Below are positions 8,445 to 17,395 of a stretch of 46,366 bases of DNA, one piece after another. This DNA is from Bacteroidaceae bacterium (GTDB lineage: Bacteria > Bacteroidota > Bacteroidia > Bacteroidales > Bacteroidaceae), in the NCBI GenBank assembly GCA_017554605.1, contig JAFZIA010000016.1:1-46366 (forward strand). Reading direction: 5' to 3'. The position numbers and the translations under genes were made by a program. The notes below the pieces were generated by a model. The model worked only from the letters and a program-made list of their open reading frames with translations. It did no database searches and was not told the DNA's origin. The stretch's first letter is position 1, and each line of letters opens with the position of its first letter.

Positions 8445-8607
8445 GGCAAAGAAAATATTACAATGAGAGAATAGCCGTAAAACAACACCGAGAAGTTGGT
8501 TGAAAGAATTATTATCCACAGTAAATTTCTACTGAACCTCTATCGCCCCAACCCGCCCATTACTAATAATAAAAGTTAAAAACCGTCATTTCACCGCACT
8601 TTTCATT

Positions 8608-8636
8608 ACTAAGATTTTAGTTATCTAAATGTTTAG
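8608..8636. promoter_or_regulatory. Candidate BlaI-type operator (two dyads)
   Basis: Two dyads sit side by side: ACTAA-GATT-TTAGT (8608-8621) and CTAAA-TG-TTTAG (8625-8636). They lie between the expected -33 position and the -7 box of the downstream repressor gene. BlaI/MecI repressors bind such short A/T-rich dyads and usually control their own operon, so autorepression is the simplest reading. Confidence 0.55.
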
Positions 8637-8639
8637 TTT

Positions 8640-8647
8640 TATTTTTG
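8640..8647 (+). promoter_or_regulatory. -7 box of the BlaI/M56 operon
   Basis: TATTTTTG is an exact TAnnTTTG match 29 bp before the start codon. TTTA at 8616-8619 lies 20 bp upstream as a weak -33 element, inside the first dyad. Confidence 0.6.
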
Positions 8648-8676
8648 CCGCAGACATAATAACATAACAACGAAAT

Positions 8677-9048
8677 ATGAAAAAGTTCGACACACTCACA
8701 AAAGCCGAAATACAAGTGATGAACGTCCTATGGGAGCAAGGCAAAGGCTGCACCATACACGAGATAATAGCACACTACGACGACCCCAAGCCCGCCTACA
8801 CAACCGTAGCCACATTCCTCAAGATACTTTTGAACAAAGGATTCGTTGAGTTCCGCAAGCTGAGCGGCAAGACACACACCTACTATCCCCTTATAACCAA
8901 GCAGCAATACACACGCTCGGTAATGAAAGACGTGCAAGACTCTTTCTTCGGCGGTTCGGGGGCATCTATGGTAAAATTCTTCGTAGAGCAGGAAAAGATG
9001 AGCGCAGAGGAGATTCGTGAGCTCATTGAACTTATACAGAAGCAGTAA
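8677..9048 (+). CDS. BlaI/MecI/CopY family transcriptional repressor
   Basis: A 123-residue protein of the normal BlaI/MecI length. The first ~75 residues form the winged helix (LTKAEIQVMNVLWEQGKGCTI, then YTTVATFLKILLNKGFVEFRK, recognition helix and wing) and the rest (GGSGASMVKFFVEQEKMSAEEI) should be the dimerisation helix. Such repressors bind dyads as dimers and are inactivated by cleavage after a signal from a partner BlaR1/MecR1-like protease. That partner is the next gene, 54 bp downstream. Two dyads overlap its own promoter. The target stimulus need not be a beta-lactam, because the neighbouring protease has no penicillin-binding sensor domain. Confidence 0.92.
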   Translation: MKKFDTLTKAEIQVMNVLWEQGKGCTIHEIIAHYDDPKPAYTTVATFLKILLNKGFVEFRKLSGKTHTYYPLITKQQYTRSVMKDVQDSFFGGSGASMVKFFVEQEKMSAEEIRELIELIQKQ

Positions 9049-9102
9049 TCCCACCACCTTACAATCTACACACCCGAGCAGCAAGAAACACCAAAGCAGA
9101 CT

Positions 9103-10623
9103 ATGCAGCAACTACTCATTTACATATTCAAGTGGGCCTTGTGCCTTGCCGTGATGTATATCCCCTTCGCACTGCTTATGCGTAAGGAGACATTCCACGC
9201 AATCAACCGCGCGATATTGCTTTTGAGCATAGTGATTGCAGCCATACTGCCGTTTTTTGAGATTGTGATACCCATCGAAGTAGAAATCCCCGTTACCGGG
9301 AACCTCGCCACTCTGCCGCAACCGACAGCATCAACCGCCGCAGAGAGCGTGCGACAAGCTACCGCGAACCACACACCACAGATAATTCTTGCAACTTATC
9401 TTGCAGGCGCTGCCCTATCGCTCCTCGCTACAATCATTAGCATTGCAAGGATAAAGCGGGCAATAAAAGTAGGTACACTGTGGCACGAGAAGCGCGAACA
9501 TTACACCCTCTACTGCCACGCAAACAGCACCCCGCCGTTCAGTTGGTTCAATAAGATAGTAATTTCGGAGAGCGACTACAACGAGTGCGGCCGAGAGATT
9601 CTCACGCACGAAGAGGGACACATAAGACAGCGGCACTCGTGGGACATACTGTTTGTCGACACAGTAAAAGCCCTGCAGTGGTTCAACCCCTTCATTTATA
9701 TGCTGCTGAACGACCTTAGGGACATTCACGAGTACGAAGCAGACAGATACGTCCTCTCCAAGAGCGGCGACGCACGCACCTACCAACTGCTTATACTAAA
9801 GAAAGCCATTGGCCAAGGAGGCTACCCCATAGCCAACAATTTCGGCAGGAAAAGCGTGCGCAAGAGAGTGGAGATGATGATACGCAAGAAGTCGCGCCAC
9901 AGACAACTGCTCAAAGGAGCATATATCCCCGCAGCGGCAGTGGCAGCCACACTCATCCTTGCAAAACCGCAATACATCTACAGCATTGTGCAACAAGATA
10001 GCATACTGCAAGAAAATAGAACAGAAAAAATAAAAGAGGAGACAGTGAGCAACACCGGTCCATCGGACACACAGAAAGCCGCAGCTCCACCACCCGCAGC
10101 GCGTCCCGAAAAGAAGGCGAAGAGAGTCGCAGCAACAAAAAAAGAGGAAAAGAGAGAAGAGAACAAGCCACCCATCGGCATCGGAAACCACGAAAGAGAA
10201 ACAACAGAAGAGAAGGCAATTATAAGAGCAGAGCAATTTGCGGCACAAGTAGAACTGAGGAACGAGTTCTTTGATGCTACAGCAGCAGAAGATGGAGAGA
10301 TAAAATGCAGCCTCATCGTGGAATTCAGCACCGACAAAAGAGGGGAGATACACGACATCTGCACAACAGCCTGCAACGTAAGCCTCGACGCAGGGGCAGG
10401 GACACCTGTTGAGCAAATTATACAACACGTAAGAGAAAAAGCCATAGCAGCAGCTACAAACTATATTCTCTCAAAAGAGTGGCAGGAAATATGCCACACA
10501 GATGCTGGCGAACTGGTTAACTACACTGCAAACATCACAGTGCGCAGCGGAAAAGCCTCCACAACCGCCGAAGGACAAAGAGACAACGATACATTCTGGA
10601 TAGGAACAACACCCATAAGATAA
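9103..10623 (+). CDS. M56 family (BlaR1/MecR1-like) membrane metallopeptidase with unusual C-terminal domain
   Basis: A 506-residue integral membrane zinc protease. Hydrophobic segments at about 7-27, 34-54, 95-113 and 268-288 match the four-helix BlaR1 topology. The zinc motif is HEEGH at residues 169-173, with HEYEAD at 209-214 giving the third ligand. The family senses a signal outside the inner membrane and triggers loss of the BlaI repressor. After the last helix comes a charged, proline/alanine/lysine-rich linker (about 310-370) and a ~135-residue domain that I do not recognise; it is not a penicillin-binding domain and only loosely resembles the TonB C-terminal domains sometimes fused to M56 proteins in this phylum. 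It lies 54 bp after the repressor and 9 bp before the giant exported protein, so the three genes are probably one operon. Confidence 0.9.
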   Translation: MQQLLIYIFKWALCLAVMYIPFALLMRKETFHAINRAILLLSIVIAAILPFFEIVIPIEVEIPVTGNLATLPQPTASTAAESVRQATANHTPQIILATYLAGAALSLLATIISIARIKRAIKVGTLWHEKREHYTLYCHANSTPPFSWFNKIVISESDYNECGREILTHEEGHIRQRHSWDILFVDTVKALQWFNPFIYMLLNDLRDIHEYEADRYVLSKSGDARTYQLLILKKAIGQGGYPIANNFGRKSVRKRVEMMIRKKSRHRQLLKGAYIPAAAVAATLILAKPQYIYSIVQQDSILQENRTEKIKEETVSNTGPSDTQKAAAPPPAARPEKKAKRVAATKKEEKREENKPPIGIGNHERETTEEKAIIRAEQFAAQVELRNEFFDATAAEDGEIKCSLIVEFSTDKRGEIHDICTTACNVSLDAGAGTPVEQIIQHVREKAIAAATNYILSKEWQEICHTDAGELVNYTANITVRSGKASTTAEGQRDNDTFWIGTTPIR

Positions 10624-10632
10624 CAGCAACCA

Positions 10633-13600
10633 ATGAAAAACCTACTGCTCAGCATACTTCTGTTCACCCTCTGCACACAAGCAGCGGCACAGACAGCCAA
10701 CGACACAATAGAGCGCAACAGGCTCGACAACCTCACACTCCGCACCGTAGCCATAGAGGCACTCTTCCCCGAGGAGCGCGTCTACCTGCACTTCGACAAC
10801 ACCGCATATTACCTCACCGAGACAATGTGGTTCAAGGCCTACGTTGTCAGCGGCGGGAACAACCGCCCCACCACACTGAGCCGTGTGCTCTACGTGGAGC
10901 TTGTAGCCCCCGAGGGATACGTCGTCGAGACAAAGAAATACAGGATCGACGAAGAGGGCTGCTGCAACGGAGAGTTTCACCTCAACACCCTGCTGCTGTC
11001 GGGATATTACGAGGTACGCGCCTACACACGTTATATGCTCAACCGTGGCAATGACGCCATTTTCAGCCGCGTCTTTCCCATCTACGACAAAGTGAACGGC
11101 AACAACTGGGATTTCAAGAATATGCTCGACCGCCGCCGCGGATTTCTAATAAACACCAACGACACTACACCCAGCAACAAAGTGGAATGGGTGAACAGCC
11201 GTCTGCCCGAGTGCGACGTCAAATTCTACCCCGAAGGCGGACATCTTGTCTACGGCATTGAAAGCCGCGTTGCATTCGAGGTATTTGCCGACGACGGAAT
11301 AAACAGCAACAGCACAATAACAATCCTTGCCGACGGCAAGGAACTGTTGCAGGCAACACCCGAGCACCAAGGAAAAGGCTCTTTCCTCTTCACTCCACAA
11401 AAGGGAGTAAAGTACAAGGCACAGATGCAGTACGGCAAGAAGACAAGGACATTCACACTGCCCGAGATTATGGACGAGGGTACTGTGCTCCGTCTGAGTG
11501 ACGACGGCAGCAGCATAAACGCACAGGTGCGTAACAATATGCAGCACGACGCCGAGATTGGCTGCGCCATTCTGCACCGCGGCCGAATGCTGTTCTACGA
11601 ACGCTTCGATGCAAAAAAGCGCAATATGATATTCTCGGTCGACAAAAAGACACTTCACGAGGGTGTCAACCGTTTCGTAATATTTGTTGATGACAGCATA
11701 CCCCTTGCCGAGCGAATGTTCTTTGTGACACACGACAACCCCGCACACAACCGCAACAGTACAGTGCGCCTGAGAGTGGAGAGCGACAGTAGCAACCTGC
11801 AACCGCACGGAAAAATATCAATCAGCATAGGACGCGAGGACGGCAAGCCCATCTGCAGCGGCAAATTCTCCCTCTCGGTGAGCGATGCCGAGAACCGCGA
11901 GACCACATCGTACAACTACAACATATACACATATATGCTGCTCGGCTCCGAGGTAAAAGGATACATTCCCGACGCAGCGCGCTACTTCGACCCAGTGAAC
12001 AGCAACCGCAGCAGAGAGCTCGACCTGCTGATGCTCATTCACGGCTGGAGTTCATACGACTGGAACAGACTCACAACACAGAATTTCCGTTTGAAAGAGC
12101 CCATTGAGCGTGGAATAATAATCAAGGGACGCTTTCTTAAGAAGACAAGTAACAGGAAATGGGGCAAGATGGACAGATGGAACATCACCCCACGCAGCAA
12201 TACACAGGTGAACCTCTTTGTCCCCTACAGCGACAGTGCTGTTACAAGATACACATTCCTTACCGACAGGAACGGCGATTTCCGCATCACCACCAACGAC
12301 TTTCAGGGCAAGAGGGTAGCACAACTCACCCCCGCGAGGAACAACGTATCGGTGCGCGACAGTGTATTTGCATTTGCACTCGACCGTTACTTCTCGCCAC
12401 AGATGCGACTGATACACTATTGGGAGAGAAACATTGGAATGCCCGTTACTTACGAAGAGCTCAAGCAACGCAATTTAGAAATGATAAGGATAAACCCTTT
12501 CCAGTACCTGCTTACACAGGTAGACGTTGTATCCAAGAAGAAGCACGAGGCAAACTACCGCCCGCCACGCAGCGAGATGCGCCTCGACTTTCTCGACGAA
12601 TGGGAGTATGCACAGGACGTCACTTATCTCACACGTAAATACAGCACCGACCTCTTCGACAACTCCAACTATGCATACGACAATATGCGCGAGCACGACG
12701 ATGCCGTTGCGCCAATAGAGAACCACACATACCGCATCGAAGGCAACGATGAACTGTCGCATTTCGACCTGAGCGTAATGCGCAACACCTACCATAGCGG
12801 CTCACGCAGCCGACAGCGTTACAGCAGCATAAGCCGCGGATTCAGCGACTTTGTCGTACCCACTTTCTACGGTCAACTGACTGCGGCCGACGTGCTGCGC
12901 AGTGCATTTTGGCGGCATAACCTTAATTGGTGCTACTGGATACAGAGTATGGTTGTAAAAGGCGAATACAGTTCGGACAGCGTCCCCACCCCCGACAGGG
13001 AATTCCTTAAAGGGGTAGACCCCGCAAAGATGGTGGATTTCAAGGAGATAGTCATTCGCTCCGACGAGAATACGCGCAGCCTCTTCGGTAAAGGCAGGAG
13101 ACTGTTGTCGGCAACAAACAAAAGACATTTAGCATACGACTACAGTTCGTTCTACGAGTCGTTTATGGGACGAATGGCAATAGACCCGATGAGCGGTAAG
13201 ATAGAAGATGCGCCCGACCCGATTATTCTTGCCGAGCATACTAAATACATAAGTGACAGCGCAATACCCAACTACGTTGCCTGCTTCATTCCCAACAGCG
13301 ACCACGACAGGGCTGTGGGAATTGTACCCAAATTGGCCTACCAGGGAACAACGCGCTACACTATGCTATACGGATATAACGAGAGTAAGAAGTTCTACTC
13401 GCCCGACTACAGCACGATGCGCCCCGACAGCAACTCGGCCGACTACCGACGAACACTCCTGTGGATACCCGATGCAACAGTAAGAGACGGACGCATAGAG
13501 GTTGAACTGTACAACAGCAGCAGTTGCCGAAAAATATTCGTAGACGTTGAGGGATACGCCAACGGCACATTCTACGGCAGCACCATTTCACAGACATACG

Positions 13601-14511
13601 AAACACCCGAAAGGGCCAACCGTGGCGATGAATTCACACGCACGGTGCTACCCGCGGTGGGTATAAGCGAGCCGCGCCTGCTTGCACACTGCTTCAGGAT
13701 AACCGAAAAGGGACGCGAGTATTTCAGGCAAGAGGATTATGAAAAAGCGTTCGACGCATTCGGCGAGGCAGCGGGCCTTGGCTACCCCGATGCAATATAC
13801 AACTGCGCCGTATGCTTTATGGAAGGCCGCGGCACAGAGCAGGACTTTCACGAGGGTTTCCGCTACTTCCGCCGTGCAGCGAATATGGGCAACAGGAACG
13901 CACTGCACAACCTTGCAAGCTGCTATATGCTGGGCATAGGTACGGCAAAGAACGACACGCTTGCCGCACAGTGGTATCTGAAATCGGCCAACAACGGACA
14001 GCCAATGTCGCAGATGGTAATATCGAACTGTTACTTTAAAGGAGTGGGAATTGAACAGGACAGTGCAAAAGCCGAATATTGGCTACAGAAAGCTGCCGAC
14101 AACGAAGAGCCCACAGCGCTCTACCTTGTAGGCTGCAAGATGGCAAAAGCCGACTCGCTGCTCAACCTGAGCAAACGCAGACTGCGCAAGCTGCCCACAA
14201 TCGACTATATCAGAAAGGCAGCCGAGAAGAACAATGCCCAGGCACAGCACCTGCTGGCACAATACTACGAGAGCGGATACTATGTAAAGAGAAACAGGAA
14301 GAAGGCATTCTATTGGTATCTGCGAGCAGCAAACGAGGGAAACAGCGCTGCCACACTCAAGGTGGCTCAATGCTACGAAAAGGGGCGCGGTACAAAGCAG
14401 AGCGACTTTGAGGCGGCAAAGTGGTACAGAATAGCCGAGGAGCAAGGCAGCGAATATGCAAGGGAGAAGATGGCGTGGTACAACCTGTTCCATTTCTTCG
14501 GGAAGCATTGA
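10633..14511 (+). CDS. Giant exported protein: macroglobulin MG2-like N-terminus and Sel1-type repeats at the C-terminus
   Basis: A 1292-residue protein with a clear signal peptide (about residues 1-20, cut after TQAAAQ). Residues ~40-140 (ERVYLHFDNTAYYLTETMWFKAYV, LYVELVAPEG, GYYEVRAYTRYML) match MG2 domains of bacterial alpha-2-macroglobulins. No thioester CxEQ motif is visible. A long beta-rich middle part follows. From about residue 1034 on there are six or seven Sel1/TPR-like repeats of ~36 residues (for example AFDAFGEAAGLGYPDAIYNCAV... and WYLKSANNGQPMSQMVISNCY), a protein-protein interaction solenoid. It starts 9 bp after the M56 gene and ends before a strong terminator. It is probably the main output, or the periplasmic sensor arm, of the BlaI/M56 system. 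The function is unknown; combining MG2 and Sel1 in one chain seems unusual. Confidence 0.85.
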   Translation: MKNLLLSILLFTLCTQAAAQTANDTIERNRLDNLTLRTVAIEALFPEERVYLHFDNTAYYLTETMWFKAYVVSGGNNRPTTLSRVLYVELVAPEGYVVETKKYRIDEEGCCNGEFHLNTLLLSGYYEVRAYTRYMLNRGNDAIFSRVFPIYDKVNGNNWDFKNMLDRRRGFLINTNDTTPSNKVEWVNSRLPECDVKFYPEGGHLVYGIESRVAFEVFADDGINSNSTITILADGKELLQATPEHQGKGSFLFTPQKGVKYKAQMQYGKKTRTFTLPEIMDEGTVLRLSDDGSSINAQVRNNMQHDAEIGCAILHRGRMLFYERFDAKKRNMIFSVDKKTLHEGVNRFVIFVDDSIPLAERMFFVTHDNPAHNRNSTVRLRVESDSSNLQPHGKISISIGREDGKPICSGKFSLSVSDAENRETTSYNYNIYTYMLLGSEVKGYIPDAARYFDPVNSNRSRELDLLMLIHGWSSYDWNRLTTQNFRLKEPIERGIIIKGRFLKKTSNRKWGKMDRWNITPRSNTQVNLFVPYSDSAVTRYTFLTDRNGDFRITTNDFQGKRVAQLTPARNNVSVRDSVFAFALDRYFSPQMRLIHYWERNIGMPVTYEELKQRNLEMIRINPFQYLLTQVDVVSKKKHEANYRPPRSEMRLDFLDEWEYAQDVTYLTRKYSTDLFDNSNYAYDNMREHDDAVAPIENHTYRIEGNDELSHFDLSVMRNTYHSGSRSRQRYSSISRGFSDFVVPTFYGQLTAADVLRSAFWRHNLNWCYWIQSMVVKGEYSSDSVPTPDREFLKGVDPAKMVDFKEIVIRSDENTRSLFGKGRRLLSATNKRHLAYDYSSFYESFMGRMAIDPMSGKIEDAPDPIILAEHTKYISDSAIPNYVACFIPNSDHDRAVGIVPKLAYQGTTRYTMLYGYNESKKFYSPDYSTMRPDSNSADYRRTLLWIPDATVRDGRIEVELYNSSSCRKIFVDVEGYANGTFYGSTISQTYETPERANRGDEFTRTVLPAVGISEPRLLAHCFRITEKGREYFRQEDYEKAFDAFGEAAGLGYPDAIYNCAVCFMEGRGTEQDFHEGFRYFRRAANMGNRNALHNLASCYMLGIGTAKNDTLAAQWYLKSANNGQPMSQMVISNCYFKGVGIEQDSAKAEYWLQKAADNEEPTALYLVGCKMAKADSLLNLSKRRLRKLPTIDYIRKAAEKNNAQAQHLLAQYYESGYYVKRNRKKAFYWYLRAANEGNSAATLKVAQCYEKGRGTKQSDFEAAKWYRIAEEQGSEYAREKMAWYNLFHFFGKH

Positions 14512-14532
14512 TAAGTTACATTCATACTGTGG

Positions 14533-14572
14533 CATCGGTAAATTACGTCAAGAGTAGTTTACCGATGTTTTT
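14533..14572 (+). terminator. Rho-independent terminator ending the BlaI/M56 operon
   Basis: CATCGGTAAATTAC (14533-14546) pairs with GTAGTTTACCGATG (14554-14567), 14 bp with one G-U pair and a 7-nt loop, followed by five T. Confidence 0.9.
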
Positions 14573-14600
14573 CTGTTACTGTACTTTCGAAAAAAAAGAG

Positions 14601-14608
14601 TAACTTTG
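14601..14608 (+). promoter_or_regulatory. -7 box of cstA
   Basis: TAACTTTG is an exact Bacteroidota -7 match 25 bp before the ATG. No TTTG is found at the right distance upstream. Confidence 0.6.
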
Positions 14609-14633
14609 CAATCACTATCCAAAAAAACAGACT

Positions 14634-16103
14634 ATGATAACATTTATACTTTGCTTATTAGCACTTATCACCGCCTATTTTACATACGGCAAATACCTCG
14701 AAAGAGTATGCGAGATTGACGAAAAGAACCCCGTTCCCTCAAAGACCCTTTTTGACGGAGTAGACTATCTTCCCCTGCCACGCTGGAAGATATTCCTTAT
14801 CCAGTTGCTCAACATTGCGGGCTTGGGCCCCATCTTCGGTGCGCTGCTCGGTGCAGCCTACGGCCCTGTAGCATTCCTGTGGATTACCCTTGGCGGAATA
14901 TTTATGGGAGCGATGCACGACTTTATTTCGGGTGTAATATCTATGAAGAACAACGGATTGAGCCTGCCCGAAATTGTCGGACGCTATTTGGGAGAGGGAA
15001 CAAAGAAATTTATGCGCATATTCTCGGTGCTGCTTATGGTGCTTGTTGGCGCAGTGTTTATGTCGCAGCCGGCAGAGCTCATAGCATCGAACATCGACAT
15101 TCCGCTTGTCGAGAAGCCTCTTTTCGAGGGGACATCGGTAGAGGTGTTCATCATTCTCATCTTCATTCTGCTCTATTATATGCTTGCCACGGTGTTGCCC
15201 ATCGACAAGATAATAGGCCGCTTCTACCCCATTTTCGGCAGCGCGCTGCTCATTATGGCACTGAGCATACTGGTTGTGCTCATAACAAAGAGCGACGTAT
15301 ATACAATACCCGAACTCACCTCGCTCAGCAACCAGATTGCCGACCCCGAGAAATTCCCCATAGTACCGATGCTCTTCACCACAATAGCCTGCGGAGCACT
15401 GTCGGGCTTCCACGCCACACAGTCGCCAATGATGGCACGTTGCGTGACATCGGAGAAGCAGAGCCGCAGTGTATTCTACGGAGCAATGATTGCCGAGAGC
15501 ATCATCGCCCTCATCTGGGCAGCCATAGGAATGGCATTCTGGGGCGGTGTCGATGGGCTTAACGATGCAATAGCCCAATATGGCGGCAGCGCAGCGAGAA
15601 TGGTAAATGTAATAACCGAGACAACACTGGGCAGCTTCATTGCAGCGTTTGTTGTATTTGGAGTCATTGCCTGCGCAATAACGTCGGGCGACACGGCTTT
15701 CCGCTGCGCAAGGCTCATTGTTGCCGATATGTTCGGCATTGAGCAAAAGAGCCTCAAGAAACGCCTCGCGGTATCTGTCCCCCTCTTTGTAGCCGGACTC
15801 TTCATAATCTTCGCCCTACCGTTCCAGATAATTTGGAGCTACTTTGCCTGGTGCAACCAGACACTCGCCGTCATTACACTGTGGTGCATCACCGTGTATC
15901 TGTCGCAAAGGAAAAAGCCCGTCCTCATAAGCATCATACCCGCACTGCTAATGACATACGTATGCTCGTCGTACATATTCGTTTCGCCAATGATGTGCAA
16001 TATGAGCAACCGCCCGCTTGCCTACGCACTTGGCGCAGTATTGACACTCGTTATTGCAGCAGCCGTACATTTCAGGAACAAAAAGGCGGCAGAAAATATG
16101 TAA
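14634..16103 (+). CDS. cstA: CstA family transporter (carbon starvation protein A)
   Basis: A 489-residue polytopic membrane protein with about a dozen hydrophobic segments. Family signatures are clear: NIAGLGPIFGALLGAAYGP near residues 62-80, GAMHDF near 97, SGFHATQSPMMAR near 260, and TSGDTAFRCARL near 350. Members import peptides or pyruvate when carbon is limiting; the substrate cannot be read from sequence. It is shorter than the ~700-residue E. coli CstA, as is usual for Bacteroidales forms. It has its own -7 box and comes just after a terminator. A GH109-type gene follows after 33 bp and is probably co-transcribed. Confidence 0.9.
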   Translation: MITFILCLLALITAYFTYGKYLERVCEIDEKNPVPSKTLFDGVDYLPLPRWKIFLIQLLNIAGLGPIFGALLGAAYGPVAFLWITLGGIFMGAMHDFISGVISMKNNGLSLPEIVGRYLGEGTKKFMRIFSVLLMVLVGAVFMSQPAELIASNIDIPLVEKPLFEGTSVEVFIILIFILLYYMLATVLPIDKIIGRFYPIFGSALLIMALSILVVLITKSDVYTIPELTSLSNQIADPEKFPIVPMLFTTIACGALSGFHATQSPMMARCVTSEKQSRSVFYGAMIAESIIALIWAAIGMAFWGGVDGLNDAIAQYGGSAARMVNVITETTLGSFIAAFVVFGVIACAITSGDTAFRCARLIVADMFGIEQKSLKKRLAVSVPLFVAGLFIIFALPFQIIWSYFAWCNQTLAVITLWCITVYLSQRKKPVLISIIPALLMTYVCSSYIFVSPMMCNMSNRPLAYALGAVLTLVIAAAVHFRNKKAAENM

Positions 16104-16136
16104 ACGGAGAAAATTTCATTATCTTCGCAAACGGGT

Positions 16137-17375
16137 ATGGAGAGCAACAGCCACATAGAGCAACGGGCAGCAAGGAATGTCATAAAGCTGCAGTGCGCAC
16201 CGCTTGACAAGGTGCGCATAGGCTTCGTGGGGCTCGGCGTGAGGGCCAAACGCGCCGTAGAGCGTATGATGCACATCGAGGGTGCCGAAGTTGTGGCTAT
16301 ATGCGACCTTGTAGAGGCCAATATCGAGGAGGCACAACATATAATAACCTCCAACGGCAATGCACCTGCCGACACATTCTGCGACAGCGAAGGCTGGATG
16401 CGTGTGTGCGAACACAAGAACGTGGACCTTGTATATATTTGTACCGACTGGCTGAGCCACGCAAAAATATCGCTCTACGCAATGGAGTGCGGCAAGCACG
16501 CCGCCACAGAAGTCCCCGCAGCCACAAGCATCGAGGAGTGCCACAGGCTGGTGGAGACAGCCGAGCGCACACGCCGCCACTGCATAATGCTCGAGAACTG
16601 CTGCTACGACGAGTTCGAGCTCACCCTTCTACGTATGGCACAGGAAGGTGTGTTGGGCGAGATTATCCACGGCGAGGGTTCTTATTTGCACGACCTCAGG
16701 GAGCGCATACAGTCGAACGACGATGGCGGCCGCAAATGGGCCAACTGGCAGGTGGATTTTATGAAAAAGCACAACGGCAACCCCTACCCCACACACGGGC
16801 TGGGCCCTGTGGCGTTGGCTATGGGCATACACCGCGGCGACCGTATGAAAAGCCTCGTCTCACTATCGTCAAAGAGGATAAGCAGCGGAGCACTTGTGGG
16901 CAATATGAACAGCTCCATAATAACCACCGAAAAGGGACACACAATCCTCGTACAGCACTGCATATCGCTACCCCACCCCTACAGCCGTTCATTCGTGCTG
17001 AGCGGCACTAAGGGCTACGCACAAAAATACCCCGTTCCCATTATGGCACTCGACCCCGAGGGCGACAGGGCAATCACAAACGACGAGCTCACGGCGCTGC
17101 TTGCCAGATACACACACCCCTTTGTAGAGCAGTACAAGCCCATTGGCGAGCCTCTTTGCGGACGACGCTGGATAGACTATGCAATGGACAGCCGCCTCAT
17201 CTACTGCCTGCGCAAAGGCCTCCCGCTGGATATGGACGTTTATGATGCAGCCGAGTGGAGCTGCCTTGTGGAACTGACAGAAAAGTCGGCAGCGATGGGT
17301 GGCGCACCTGTTGAAATTCCCGACTTTACCAACGGTTGCTGGCAGCAGCAGGAGGGACACTCGTTTGCTCTGTAA
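16137..17375 (+). CDS. GH109-type (Gfo/Idh/MocA fold) NAD-dependent glycosidase or oxidoreductase
   Basis: A 412-residue protein. The Rossmann domain begins with VRIGFVGLGVRAKRAVE (about residue 24). Strings typical of glycoside hydrolase family 109 follow: LVYICTDWLSHA, YAMECGKHAATEVPAA, MLENCCYDEFELTLL, HGEGSYLHDL and NPYPTHGLGPVALAMGIHRGD. GH109 enzymes remove alpha-linked N-acetylgalactosamine by an NAD-dependent redox mechanism. Unlike many relatives, there is no Tat or lipoprotein signal: the first 23 residues are polar (MESNSHIEQRAARNVIK), which suggests a cytoplasmic enzyme unless the true start differs. It lies 33 bp after cstA. A less specific Gfo/Idh/MocA dehydrogenase is the alternative. 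Confidence 0.85.
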   Translation: MESNSHIEQRAARNVIKLQCAPLDKVRIGFVGLGVRAKRAVERMMHIEGAEVVAICDLVEANIEEAQHIITSNGNAPADTFCDSEGWMRVCEHKNVDLVYICTDWLSHAKISLYAMECGKHAATEVPAATSIEECHRLVETAERTRRHCIMLENCCYDEFELTLLRMAQEGVLGEIIHGEGSYLHDLRERIQSNDDGGRKWANWQVDFMKKHNGNPYPTHGLGPVALAMGIHRGDRMKSLVSLSSKRISSGALVGNMNSSIITTEKGHTILVQHCISLPHPYSRSFVLSGTKGYAQKYPVPIMALDPEGDRAITNDELTALLARYTHPFVEQYKPIGEPLCGRRWIDYAMDSRLIYCLRKGLPLDMDVYDAAEWSCLVELTEKSAAMGGAPVEIPDFTNGCWQQQEGHSFAL

Positions 17376-17395
17376 CAAAAGCAAAACGCTTTTGT
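17375..17395 (+). terminator. Weak hairpin at the end of the GH109-type gene
   Basis: ACAAAAGC (17375-17382) pairs with GCTTTTGT (17388-17395) around AAAAC. It starts on the last base of the stop codon. There is no T-run, so terminator function is uncertain. Confidence 0.4.

Larger units (their letters stand above)
7943..8676. other. Long non-coding region between ligase copy 3 and the BlaI-like gene
   Basis: Holds, in order, the terminator (7982-8016), repeat copy B (8048-8346), an A/T-rich hairpin (8423-8444), and the dyads and -7 box of the blaI-like gene (8608-8647). TCAGTAGAAA at the left end of copy B (8049-8058) recurs inverted as TTTCTACTGA at 8526-8535. I see no gene on either strand. 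Confidence 0.7.

Noticed and set aside
8677..10623. Classic BlaI/BlaR1 beta-lactam resistance system
   Set aside because: The M56 protein has no penicillin-binding sensor domain and no beta-lactamase gene is nearby.
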